Of a stretch of DNA of 62,831 nt, positions 47,858 through 55,560 are shown in pieces; position 1 is the stretch's first letter, and every line of letters starts with the position of its first letter. Under the pieces are notes generated by a model that was given only the letters and a program-made list of their open reading frames with translations, was not told the origin of the DNA and made no database searches. Position numbers and translations under genes: made by a program. The DNA is taken from contig JAGLPU010000007.1 of the NCBI GenBank assembly GCA_023137175.1, forward strand, positions 1 to 62,831, written 5' to 3'. Origin of the DNA: Candidatus Parcubacteria bacterium. Lineage in GTDB: Bacteria > Patescibacteriota > Minisyncoccia > Minisyncoccales > JAGLPU01.

Positions 47858-48528
47858 TAATCAAAGCAAAAAATTTAACTAGAACATATCCGACTAAAAT
47901 TCCCTGTTTGGCGCTAAAGGGAGTGGATTTTAGCATTAAACAAGGCGAGTTTACGGCGATTATGGGGCGTAGCGGCTGCGGAAAGTCAACCTTGCTTCAC
48001 CAACTGGGACTGTTGGATATTCCCACAACCGGCGAGCTATTTATTGATGAAACAAATATTTTGAAATTATCAGAGGCTGAAAAATCTCATTTTCGTTTAA
48101 AAAAGCTCGGTTATGTTTTTCAAGAATACGCACTCTCTCCGGAGCTTACTGCCTTAGAATCTGTTTATCTTCCTTTAATGCTTCAAGGGACGGGGAAAGA
48201 AGAATATCTTGCCAAAGCCGCTGAGGTTCTGGGAAAAGTGGGACTGGACAAAAGATTGAATCATCTTCCCGGCGAACTCTCCGGTGGAGAGCAGCAGCGA
48301 GTGGCCGTGGCCAGGGCAATAGTGAATAATCCCAAGATATTATTCGCGGATGAGCCTTGCGCCAACCTAGACAGCGAATCTTCAGATTTAGTGATGAAAC
48401 TTTTTCAAGAGCTTAACCAAAAATTAGGGCAAACAATAGTCATGGTAACGCACGAACCGGAAGACAAGAAATATGCAGGACATATTATTTGGCTCAAAGA
48501 TGGTCTCCTTGAGCGTGAAGAAAAATGA
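47854..48528 (+). CDS. ABC transporter ATP-binding protein, LolD/MacB-like
   Basis: A 224-residue ABC ATPase, MIIKAKNLTRTYPTKIPCLA. Walker A GRSGCGKST (about residues 38-46), Q-loop YVFQEYALSPELTALESV, signature LSGGEQQRVAVARAI (about 137-151), Walker B ILFADEPCANLDS (about 159-171) and the switch histidine in MVTHEPE (about 200). It pairs with the permease just upstream; coupling is by an ATGA overlap at 47854. A longer frame from TTG 47845 is rejected. It overlaps the DUF192 gene the same way. Confidence 0.93.
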   Translation: MIIKAKNLTRTYPTKIPCLALKGVDFSIKQGEFTAIMGRSGCGKSTLLHQLGLLDIPTTGELFIDETNILKLSEAEKSHFRLKKLGYVFQEYALSPELTALESVYLPLMLQGTGKEEYLAKAAEVLGKVGLDKRLNHLPGELSGGEQQRVAVARAIVNNPKILFADEPCANLDSESSDLVMKLFQELNQKLGQTIVMVTHEPEDKKYAGHIIWLKDGLLEREEK

Positions 48529-48980
48529 ACAGATCCGTTTTATTTTTATTTCTGATAATAATGCTTTTAGGAATAGCAATCTTAAACAATAAGAAGGAGA
48601 ACCAAGTTTGTTTTAAAAAGCATTGTTTCTCTGTTGAGCTGGCAGAAACTTCGGCTGAGCGGAGTAAAGGATTAATGTTCAGAGAACAGCTGGATGAGGA
48701 CAAAGGAATGCTTTTTGTTTTTCCCGCAGAGCAAGAAGCTTCCTTCTGGATGAAGAATACTTTGATCCCTTTAGACATAATCTGGTTTAATGAAAACAAG
48801 GAAGTCCTTTTTATAAAAAAAGATGCTCAACCCTGCGGGACAGACAAATGTTTATCAATCAATTCAGGAGTGGAAGCGCAATATATTTTGGAATTAAATG
48901 CCGGAGTTGCCGATGAAATCGGATTGATTATTGGAGATAAAGCGATATTTGATTTTACAGTTTCGGCAGATAGTTTATAA
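48525..48980 (+). CDS. DUF192 family exported protein
   Basis: A 151-residue protein with an N-terminal transmembrane or signal segment (about residues 5-20) and a DUF192 domain: FSVELAETSAERSKGLMFRE, GMLFVFPAEQEASFWMKNTLIPLDIIWF (the F-W-M-K/R-N-T motif), and the C-terminal YILELNAGVADEIGLIIGDKAIF. DUF192 proteins are small beta-barrel exported proteins of unknown role; two cysteines (QPCGTDKC) may form a disulfide. It starts in an ATGA overlap with the ABC ATPase, so it belongs to the same operon and may be an exported partner of the transporter. Confidence 0.88.
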   Translation: MNRSVLFLFLIIMLLGIAILNNKKENQVCFKKHCFSVELAETSAERSKGLMFREQLDEDKGMLFVFPAEQEASFWMKNTLIPLDIIWFNENKEVLFIKKDAQPCGTDKCLSINSGVEAQYILELNAGVADEIGLIIGDKAIFDFTVSADSL

Positions 48981-48994
48981 TTAAATTATCTTTA

Positions 48995-49660
48995 ATGAAA
49001 AGATCAATGAAGATTATTACTAAAAAAGAAATAATACCCATCGCCTTGATTCTGCTTATTTTCACAGTCGGTATTTTGCTTTATCCCAGTTTGCCTGAAA
49101 AAATGCCAACTCATTGGAACGCTCAAGGAGAAGTTGACGGCTGGAGCGGTAAAACCTTTGCCGCTTTCTTTTTCCCTTGTTTAATCGCGGCTGTTTATTT
49201 CTTAATGCTTTTTATCCCCTTAATTGATCCTTTGAAAAAGAATTATGAGAAATTTAAACTGCCATATTTTTACTTCAGGCTTTTATTTGTTTTTTTCCTT
49301 TCTTCCGTCTATCTTTATACTTTAGCGGCCGGGAAAGGGTGGGAAATGAACATTAATTATCTTATTATTCCGGCCAATGCCTTACTGTTTATTTTAGTCG
49401 GGTTTTTTCTGCCTCAAATCAAAAAGAATTATTTTGTCGGAGTCAAAACTCCTTGGACATTGCATTCCGAAGAAGTCTGGAACAAAACTCATCAATTCAG
49501 CGGTAAATTGTTTATTACAGCCGGTTTAGTTAGCTTGCTGGGCCTCTTTAACTTTTGGTTTTTTATAATTCCAATCTTGGCAGCGGCCTTAGGTTCTATA
49601 ATTTACTCCTATTTTATTTTCCGCAAGGTTAAAGGTTTTAACAATAACAATGGAAAATAA
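48995..49660 (+). CDS. SdpI/DUF1648-like integral membrane protein
   Basis: A 221-residue membrane protein. The N-terminal DUF1648 part has helix about 14-31 followed by LPEKMPTHWNAQGEVDGWSGK; more helices are at about 54-74, 90-107, 118-137, 169-186 and 188-207. The SdpI part contains KKNYFVGVKTPWTLHSEEVWNKTH (about 144-167), the family signature. In Bacillus, SdpI is the immunity protein for the SdpC toxin and a signal transducer; most homologues have no known toxin partner. It lies after DUF192 and overlaps the glycosyltransferase start by 11 nt. Confidence 0.88.
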   Translation: MKRSMKIITKKEIIPIALILLIFTVGILLYPSLPEKMPTHWNAQGEVDGWSGKTFAAFFFPCLIAAVYFLMLFIPLIDPLKKNYEKFKLPYFYFRLLFVFFLSSVYLYTLAAGKGWEMNINYLIIPANALLFILVGFFLPQIKKNYFVGVKTPWTLHSEEVWNKTHQFSGKLFITAGLVSLLGLFNFWFFIIPILAAALGSIIYSYFIFRKVKGFNNNNGK

Positions 49661-50849
49661 AAAGACAGAAATTAATCCGGATAGAATCAAAAAAGCCAGA
49701 ATTGTGGTGGGAATTCCTTCCTATAACGAAGCAGATACTATTGCTAAGGTGGTAAGAAAAGTTGACGAAGGGCTGGCCAAAAATTATCCAAACTATAGCG
49801 CAGTGATAATCAATAGTGACAATAACTCTCCTGACGAAACAGGCCGAGTTTTTTTAAATACCAAAACAAGAACTCCGAAAATATATATTTCCACTCCTCC
49901 CGGAGTTACCGGGAAGGGCAATAATTTGCGCAATTTTTTACAAGCAGCCTGTTCTTTGAAAGCGGAAAGCTGCCTGCTTGTTGATTCGGACTTAAAAAAC
50001 ATAAAAGGTGGATGGATAAAGTGTTTAGCCGGTTCCATATTCAAAGGCTATGATTACACTGTGCCTGTTTATTATAGAGACAAAAATGATGGCTCAATAA
50101 CAAACCATATTTGCTTCCCTTTGATCTATGGGCTTTTAGGCTATAATATCCGCCAGCCGATTTCCGGCGAAGTGGCTTTTTCCAGAAAAGTGGCTCAACA
50201 TCTTTTAAAACAGGAATGGACAGAAGAGATCAAAAGATTCGGAATTGACATCTTTATGTCTTTTAACGCCGTGAAAGGAGGCTTTAAATTATGTCGGGTA
50301 AATTTAGGAGCAAAAATCCACAATGCCAGCGCTCCCAAACTGGATGATATGTTTTTGGAAGTGGTGGGGACGTTTTTTAAGCTCTTGTCTGAAAATGAAA
50401 ATCTCTGGCATCGAGAAGTAAGCTTCCATGGTTTGCCTTTGGTCTACCGATCAGAAGATAGGAAAAAATATCCGGAAATAGAGATTAACCCCCGGGAATT
50501 TGAAAGAAAAGCGCTGGCCGAGTTCCCGCTCTATTATCCAAAAATTAAAAAGCATATTTCTTCGGAAATTAGGCAGCTGCTGGAGAGAATGTTTTTTCAG
50601 GAAAAAAGCTTGGACATTGACAGCAGTTTTTGGTCGCAGCTAGTTTATGAAATGTTTTACATCTATTGTAATAATTCAAACAGAACTGAAACAATTAAGC
50701 TTTTAAGAGCTTTGTATTTTGGCCGGATAGCAATGTTCAATAAAAAAGTTGCCGGGCTGAACAGGAGAGAAGTAGAGCATGTAATTCAGCGCCAGGCCCA
50801 AAAGTTTTATCGTCGGAGGAGGTATTTATTGTCGCTGTTGAAAAAATGA
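49650..50849 (+). CDS. GT-A glycosyltransferase, mannosylglycerate/glucosylglycerate synthase-like context
   Basis: A 399-residue GT-A enzyme. RIVVGIPSYNEADTIAKVV (about residues 17-35) starts the nucleotide-sugar fold, INSDNNSPDETG follows, TPPGVTGKGNNLRNFL (about 81-96) is the sugar-acceptor loop, and LLVDSDLKNI (about 110-119) holds the metal-binding DSD. GYNIRQPISGEVAFS is a further active-site block, and a C-terminal helical extension has an ERK-rich tail. It overlaps the glycerate 2-kinase by 4 nt (ATGA), so the acceptor or product may involve glycerate (compatible solute); this is inferred from gene pairing, not motif proof. Confidence 0.72.
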   Translation: MENKKTEINPDRIKKARIVVGIPSYNEADTIAKVVRKVDEGLAKNYPNYSAVIINSDNNSPDETGRVFLNTKTRTPKIYISTPPGVTGKGNNLRNFLQAACSLKAESCLLVDSDLKNIKGGWIKCLAGSIFKGYDYTVPVYYRDKNDGSITNHICFPLIYGLLGYNIRQPISGEVAFSRKVAQHLLKQEWTEEIKRFGIDIFMSFNAVKGGFKLCRVNLGAKIHNASAPKLDDMFLEVVGTFFKLLSENENLWHREVSFHGLPLVYRSEDRKKYPEIEINPREFERKALAEFPLYYPKIKKHISSEIRQLLERMFFQEKSLDIDSSFWSQLVYEMFYIYCNNSNRTETIKLLRALYFGRIAMFNKKVAGLNRREVEHVIQRQAQKFYRRRRYLLSLLKK

Positions 50850-52177
50850 TTATAAAGAACAAAGAGAAAATTGCCACTAGCGAATTGAGGAGGAAAGCCT
50901 TGGCCATGGTTGAGGCTGGTATTGAAAGAGTTCTTCCTTCAACTCTTTTAGATTCTTTTGCGCGTTATGATCCCGTTGGCAAAGTTTTAACTGTCAAAAA
51001 TGATGCCTATAACCTTTCTAACAAGAGGTTGTTTGTTGTTGGCGGAGGCAAAGCAGCAGGGCTGATGGCGGAAAAACTGGAAGAAATTATTGGGCCGGAA
51101 AATATTGTTGCCGGAGCAGTGAATTGTAAGAGCAGCAATTACAACACTAAAAAAATTAAAATAACGGCGGCTAGCCATCCTCTTCCCGATGAAAGAGGAA
51201 TTAAAGGAGCAAAAGAAATAATGGAATTGAAAGCTCGCCATAATATCGGGAAGGATGACTTGGTTGTTTGTCTGCTTTCCGGCGGCGGATCGGCCTTGAT
51301 GTCCTGTCCTGTTGAAGAAATAAGCCTGGAGGATATGCAGAAAATAACGAAATTGCTCTTGGCCAGTGGATCTGAAATAGAAGAAATAAATGCCGTCAGA
51401 AAACATTTGTCCAGGATCAAAGGAGGTAAATTAGGCAGTTTCTTTGCGCCGGCTACTGTTGTTTCTTTGATTATCTCAGATGTGGTGGGGAATAAGATTG
51501 ATGTTATTGCTTCCGGTCCGACTTTTCCCGGCTCAACCAGTTTTAGCGACGCTTATAATGTGCTGGAAAAATATGATTTGCTTGGTAAAGCGCCAGACGC
51601 TGTGGTTGAGTTTTTGAAAAAAGCCAAACCAACGGAAGAAACTCCCAAGACTTTAGTTAATTGCCACAACTACATTATCGGAGATAATAGATTAGCTTTG
51701 GAATCAATAGCAGACAAAGCGAGAGGGTTAGGATTTAATCCTTTTATTGTTACCGCTGAGCAGACGGGAGATCCAACTCTTGTCGCCCAACAAAGAGCAA
51801 AAGAAATATTAGAGGAGAAATATGCCGGCCATAATGTGATTTTAATTGGAGGAGAAACCACTCCTAAACTGCCTGACAACCCCGGACAAGGAGGAAGAAA
51901 CCAGCATTATGCGGCCGTTTCTTTGGATGCCATGAAAGAATATGGCGGTGATTGGGTTGTTTGCGCTTTGGCCACCGACGGTTCAGATTTTCTACCAAAT
52001 GTTGCCGGGGCGATAATTGACAATAAGACTTTAGTTGGAAGAGAAATAGACACGGAAGAATATCTCAAGAGATATGACAGTAACGCTCTGTTTGCCAAAA
52101 CCGGCCGCTCTCTAATTGAAACCGGAGACACAGGGACTAATGTCAGTGATGTGATAATATATGTTTTAAACAAATAA
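50846..52177 (+). CDS. Glycerate 2-kinase (MOFRL family)
   Basis: A 443-residue kinase that phosphorylates D-glycerate to 2-phosphoglycerate. N-terminal part: FVVGGGKAAGLMAEKLEE (about 66-83), HPLPDERG and LLSGGGSALMSCP (about 145-157, phosphate-binding), IISDVVGNKIDVIASGPT (about 210-227). C-terminal MOFRL domain: NVILIGGETTPKLPDNPGQGGRNQ split over about 330-353, and ATDGSDFLPNVAGAIID (about 372-388). It links glycerate metabolism to lower glycolysis. The 4-nt overlap with the glycosyltransferase indicates joint use of glycerate, for example recycling it from a glycosylglycerate. No hydrolase for such a solute is in the operon. Confidence 0.92.
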   Translation: MIIKNKEKIATSELRRKALAMVEAGIERVLPSTLLDSFARYDPVGKVLTVKNDAYNLSNKRLFVVGGGKAAGLMAEKLEEIIGPENIVAGAVNCKSSNYNTKKIKITAASHPLPDERGIKGAKEIMELKARHNIGKDDLVVCLLSGGGSALMSCPVEEISLEDMQKITKLLLASGSEIEEINAVRKHLSRIKGGKLGSFFAPATVVSLIISDVVGNKIDVIASGPTFPGSTSFSDAYNVLEKYDLLGKAPDAVVEFLKKAKPTEETPKTLVNCHNYIIGDNRLALESIADKARGLGFNPFIVTAEQTGDPTLVAQQRAKEILEEKYAGHNVILIGGETTPKLPDNPGQGGRNQHYAAVSLDAMKEYGGDWVVCALATDGSDFLPNVAGAIIDNKTLVGREIDTEEYLKRYDSNALFAKTGRSLIETGDTGTNVSDVIIYVLNK

Positions 52178-52193
52178 AGTATTTGTTTTTTTC

Positions 52194-52221
52194 TTGACGA
52201 AATCATATTCTTATGTATAAT
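52194..52221 (+). promoter_or_regulatory. Promoter of the 114-aa gene
   Basis: TTGACG (52194-52199), 16 nt, TATAAT (52216-52221). Confidence 0.78.
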
Positions 52222-52262
52222 TATACGCAGCAGATTAACATCAATATACGGAGGTTGGAAAT

Positions 52263-52607
52263 ATGAAAGAAGATAGATGGCAGCAATTGGCTTTTACAGT
52301 AATAGTAGCGTTTTTATTAAGCACGGTCGGATTATCTATTTACTCTAACAATTTGGGAGAAAATCCATTAGGAGCTAAACGAGCATTAGAGGGCACAGTC
52401 GTGTCTACAGAAAGATTCGTTGAAGGGTCACCAGAACCATATACCGAAGTGACATTCAAAGATGGCAGGGTTGAAATATTTGTAGGCACATATGACATTT
52501 TTCTCGGCCAAAAGACAACTTGCATTGAATATGAAATAAAAGCATGGGGGGCGGGTGTATCAAACCTTGTTAAAAAAGCGACCAGAATCAAAGAAGGCGC
52601 CTGTTAG
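52263..52607 (+). CDS. Membrane-anchored small protein, 114 aa, function unknown
   Basis: A 114-residue protein with a single N-terminal transmembrane segment (about residues 9-27) and an exposed beta-rich domain of about 80 residues, including EGTVVSTERFVEGSPEPYTEVTFKDGRVEIFVGT and a cysteine in TTCIEYEI plus a final Cys, possibly a disulfide. The fold looks like a small barrel (OB-like), but this is an impression. A strong SD (GGAGG, about 8 nt before ATG) and a good promoter and terminator make it a stand-alone, well expressed unit between the glycerate kinase and truB. No family recognised. Confidence 0.65.
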   Translation: MKEDRWQQLAFTVIVAFLLSTVGLSIYSNNLGENPLGAKRALEGTVVSTERFVEGSPEPYTEVTFKDGRVEIFVGTYDIFLGQKTTCIEYEIKAWGAGVSNLVKKATRIKEGAC

Positions 52608-52615
52608 TTTTAAAC

Positions 52616-52643
52616 AATCCGATTTTTATCGGATTTTATTTTT
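52616..52643 (+). terminator. Terminator of the 114-aa gene
   Basis: AATCCGAT (52616-52623) TTTT ATCGGATT (52628-52635) with a T-rich tail; this tail contains the truB -10. Confidence 0.88.
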
Positions 52644-52652
52644 TGCTATAAT
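52644..52652 (+). promoter_or_regulatory. Extended -10 element of truB, 6 nt before ATG
   Basis: TGC TATAAT; the best match to an extended -10 consensus in the window, placing the transcription start at the ATG. Confidence 0.65.
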
Positions 52653-52658
52653 AAAACA

Positions 52659-53348
52659 ATGAGCTTTATTCTAATCAATAAACCATCCGGAATGACTTCT
52701 CATGATGTGGTGGATAGATTAAGGAGGATCACAGGAATCAAAAAAATAGGACATGCCGGAACTTTAGACCCTTTCGCCACAGGCCTTTTAATTTGTGGAA
52801 TCGGCAGGGAAACAACTAAAAAGCTGGACATATTTTTAAAGCAGGATAAAGAATATCTTGCTCAGCTTAAGCTGGGGTTTGCTTCTGATACTTATGACAG
52901 AGATGGCAAAATAGAAGAACGGCAAGGAGAAAAACCTTCTTTAGACACTATTGAAAAAGTTATTAGCGGCTTTAAAGGAGAAGTAGAACAAAAGCCGCCA
53001 ATGTTCTCTGCTAAAAAAATAAAAGGAAAAAAGCTTTATCAATTGGCTAGAAAAGGTATTGAAATAGAATTAAAACCGCACAAGATTTTTATCAATGAAA
53101 TTGAAATTCTGAATTACAACTATCCTGTTTTGGAAATAAAAGTTAGCTGTTCTTCTGGAACCTACATTCGCTCCTTGGCTAATGATATAGGGAAGAAATT
53201 AAATTGCGGCGCTTATTTGCAAGAACTCTGCCGAACTAAGATTGGCAATCTTTCTTTAATAAAAGCAGCAGAGCTGGCAACTTTGGCTTCTCAAAATTGG
53301 CAGAAGTTTCTGATTCTTGACAAGAATTTTATTTCAGCTGATAATTAG
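52659..53348 (+). CDS. truB: tRNA pseudouridine synthase B (TruB)
   Basis: A 229-residue enzyme that makes pseudouridine 55 in the T-loop of tRNAs. It begins FILINKPSGMTSHDVVDRLR (the NKPxGxTS start), then KKIGHAGTLDPFATGLL (about residues 27-43) with the catalytic Asp in GTLDP, KEYLAQLKLGFASDTYDRDG, and QKPPMFSAKKIKGKKLYQLARKG. VSCSSGTYIRSLANDIG is the C-terminal RNA-binding block. The C-terminal PUA domain of E. coli TruB (314 aa) is absent. Near-leaderless start. The glnA promoter lies inside its last codons. Confidence 0.96.
   Translation: MSFILINKPSGMTSHDVVDRLRRITGIKKIGHAGTLDPFATGLLICGIGRETTKKLDIFLKQDKEYLAQLKLGFASDTYDRDGKIEERQGEKPSLDTIEKVISGFKGEVEQKPPMFSAKKIKGKKLYQLARKGIEIELKPHKIFINEIEILNYNYPVLEIKVSCSSGTYIRSLANDIGKKLNCGAYLQELCRTKIGNLSLIKAAELATLASQNWQKFLILDKNFISADN
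53317..53345 (+). promoter_or_regulatory. Promoter of the glnA/ANTAR operon, inside the end of truB
   Basis: TTGACA (53317-53322), 17 nt, GATAAT (53340-53345). Predicted start near 53352. Confidence 0.75.
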
Positions 53349-53351
53349 TTA

Positions 53352-53455
53352 AAGAAAGTTTAAAATTTATCAACTGGGCAACGGCGCCCAATATGACAAA
53401 GGTGTCTTCGCATAATAATGGGAAGATTTTTTATTTAATAAGACTGTAGAATAAT
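53352..53455 (+). promoter_or_regulatory. ANTAR-type antitermination leader of glnA: two A1/G4 hexaloop hairpins overlapping a terminator
   Basis: P1 is TGGGC (53375-53379), hexaloop AACGGC, GCCCA (53386-53390). Four nt later P2 is GAC (53395-53397), hexaloop AAAGGT, GTC (53404-53406). Both loops have A at position 1 and G at position 4, the pattern recognised by ANTAR proteins. P2's 3' arm is also the start of a terminator, GTCTTC (53404-53409) / GAAGAT (53422-53427), followed by T-rich TTTTTATTT. The protein that should bind it is encoded directly downstream of glnA. Confidence 0.75.
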
Positions 53456-54850
53456 ATGGTTAATTCAATTTTTGATTCTATAAAGGAGAATAAGGTGGAA
53501 ATGGTCAGTTTAAGATTTGTTGATATTTTGGGAAGATGGCAGGATTTCAGCATTCCTGTCGCCACCTTTAGCGAAAAGGTTTTTAAAGAGGGAACCGGTT
53601 TTGACGGTTCTTCCATCAAAGGATTTAATGAAATAAATCAGAGCGATATGCTTTTGGTGCCTGATCCAAAGACCGCTTTTTTGGATCCTTTTACCGAGAC
53701 CAAAACATTGAATTTAATTTGTGATGTTGTGGAGCCGAATAACGGTCCTTTTAAATTTGACCCGCGTCAGATCGCCCGCAAAGCGGAAACATATCTTAAA
53801 GATTCCGGCATTGCCGATGAGATCTTTTTCGGTCCGGAAGCAGAGTTCTTTATTTTTGACAAATTAACCTATACCAATAGAGAAAATAAATCTTCTTATG
53901 AAATAGACTCAGAAGAGGGCTGGTGGAGAAGCGGAGATGAAGAAACTTTGGGCCATACCATTGCCGCCAAGGAAGGATATTTTCCGGCTTCCCCGGCTGA
54001 CAGGTTTGAAAACTTAAGAAGCGAAATGAGCAAGAAGCTGGAAGCAGCCGGCATAATAGTGGAAAAACATCATCACGAAGTGGCCACTGCCGGTTCCGCG
54101 GAAATAGACATTAAATATGCTTCGCTGTTAAAACAAGCTGATAATTTAATGAAGTTCAAATATATTGTTAAGAACACGGCTCGTGCTGCCGGAAAAATAG
54201 CCACTTTTATGCCTAAGCCGTTGTTCGGCGATAATGGTTCGGGAATGCATATTCATGTTTCTCTTTGGAAGCAGGGAAATCCTCTTTTCTTTAAGCAGGG
54301 CGGTTATGCCAATTTAAGTGAAGAAGCCCTTTGGTTTATTGGCGGACTTTTTAAGCATATCAAAGCTTTGATGGCTTTTTGCGCTCCCACTACCAACTCA
54401 TACAAAAGGCTGGTGCCTGGTTTTGAAGCGCCCACTTATCTTGTTTATTCCCATAGAAACAGATCAGCGGCAGTAAGGATTCCGGCCTATAGCGAACAGC
54501 CTGAACAGAAAAGAATTGAATTCCGACCTCCGGACGCCACTGCCAATCCGTATCTGGCTTTTAGCGCAATCTTAATGGCCGGGATGGACGGTATCAAAAA
54601 TAAGATTCTGCCGGGGGAGCCGCGGGAAGACAATATTTTTAAAAAAGAAGCAAAAGACGAAATAAAAACAATTCCCGGTTCTTTGACAGCAGCTGTGAAT
54701 GGGTTAAAAAGAGATAAGGAGTTTCTTTTAAATGGTGGAGTATTTTCTGAAGATTTTATTTCTAAGTGGACAGAGATGAAAGAAAGAGAAATAACAGAAG
54801 TGGAAGTTAGGCCTCATCCTTATGAATTCTTTATGTACCATAACTATTAA
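53456..54850 (+). CDS. glnA: Glutamine synthetase type I
   Basis: A 464-residue GSI that makes glutamine from glutamate, ammonia and ATP as a dodecamer. The N-terminal beta-grasp domain has VSLRFVDILGRWQDFSIP and GTGFDGSSIKGFNEINQSDM (about 40-59, substrate loop), then GPEAEFFIFD with metal-binding Glu, HHHEVATAGSAEID (about 202-215), NGSGMHIHVSLWK (about 261-273), SHRNRSAAVRIP and RIEFRPPDATANPYLAFSA (about 362-380). It has the size of GSI without extra domains. No ammonium transporter, PII or GOGAT gene is nearby. Its leader is a predicted ANTAR target, and the GAF-ANTAR gene follows 5 nt after its stop. Confidence 0.97.
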   Translation: MVNSIFDSIKENKVEMVSLRFVDILGRWQDFSIPVATFSEKVFKEGTGFDGSSIKGFNEINQSDMLLVPDPKTAFLDPFTETKTLNLICDVVEPNNGPFKFDPRQIARKAETYLKDSGIADEIFFGPEAEFFIFDKLTYTNRENKSSYEIDSEEGWWRSGDEETLGHTIAAKEGYFPASPADRFENLRSEMSKKLEAAGIIVEKHHHEVATAGSAEIDIKYASLLKQADNLMKFKYIVKNTARAAGKIATFMPKPLFGDNGSGMHIHVSLWKQGNPLFFKQGGYANLSEEALWFIGGLFKHIKALMAFCAPTTNSYKRLVPGFEAPTYLVYSHRNRSAAVRIPAYSEQPEQKRIEFRPPDATANPYLAFSAILMAGMDGIKNKILPGEPREDNIFKKEAKDEIKTIPGSLTAAVNGLKRDKEFLLNGGVFSEDFISKWTEMKEREITEVEVRPHPYEFFMYHNY

Positions 54851-54855
54851 GAGCA

Positions 54856-55548
54856 ATGCTTAAAGAGAAAAAACAACTGGAAGTATTAAAAGAAATAATT
54901 AATACTATCAGTTATAACCTGGACTTAAACCAAATTCTGAACAGAATTTTGGAGCTTACCAAAGAAGTGACCAAGTCAGATTCTTGTTTTCTCTATATTT
55001 TGGAGAATGATTTTTTAGTGCTGAAAGCTTCCCAAAATCCGCGCAAGAAATTTATCGGCAAGCTAAAAATGAAAATAGGAGAAGGAATCACCGGCTGGGT
55101 GGCCAAACATAAAAAAACAGTTTGTTTGGAGCAAGCCGCTTATAAGGACAAGAAGTTTAAGATGATCGCTTCCTTGCCTGAAGATAAATATGAAGCGTTT
55201 TTATCCGTGCCTATTACTTTCGGCCGGGAATTTATCGGCGTAATAAATGTTCAGCACATCAAGAAAAAGAAATATTCTAAAGATGAAGTTTCTTTGGTGG
55301 AAATGATTGCTCAGCAAGTGGGAGGAGCCTTGGAAATAGCTCGGCTGATTTCCGAAACCAATCTTTTAAAAGATGCTTTGGAAACTAAAAAATTGACTGA
55401 CAAAGCTAAAGCAATTCTTATTAAAAACCATGGTTTTTCCGAAGAAAAAGCTCACCAGCTTTTGCTTAAAAAAAGCATGGACAAAAGAAAGTCTCTAAAG
55501 GAAATTGCTCAAGCCATTATTCTCGTTGACGAACTGGCAGGGAAATAG
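54856..55548 (+). CDS. GAF-ANTAR transcription antiterminator
   Basis: A 230-residue one-component regulator. An N-terminal helix leads into a GAF domain (about residues 20-160: EVTKSDSCFLYILENDFLVLKA, GEGITGWVAKHKKTVCLE, YEAFLSVPITFGREFIGVINVQH), which would bind a small molecule. A coiled coil joins it to an ANTAR domain (about 165-228: LTDKAKAILIKNHGFSEEKAHQLL, then KSLKEIAQAIILVDEL), the RNA-binding three-helix module of AmiR, NasR and EutV. No receiver domain and no histidine kinase. It lies 5 nt after glnA and its predicted RNA target is in the glnA leader, so it would regulate its own operon. Confidence 0.9.
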   Translation: MLKEKKQLEVLKEIINTISYNLDLNQILNRILELTKEVTKSDSCFLYILENDFLVLKASQNPRKKFIGKLKMKIGEGITGWVAKHKKTVCLEQAAYKDKKFKMIASLPEDKYEAFLSVPITFGREFIGVINVQHIKKKKYSKDEVSLVEMIAQQVGGALEIARLISETNLLKDALETKKLTDKAKAILIKNHGFSEEKAHQLLLKKSMDKRKSLKEIAQAIILVDELAGK

Positions 55549-55554
55549 TATATT
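55526..55554 (+). promoter_or_regulatory. Promoter of the structured RNA at 55561, inside the end of the ANTAR gene
   Basis: TTGACG (55526-55531), 17 nt, TATATT (55549-55554). A TATAAT (55556-55561) is also nearby. Confidence 0.6.
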
Positions 55555-55560
55555 TTATAA

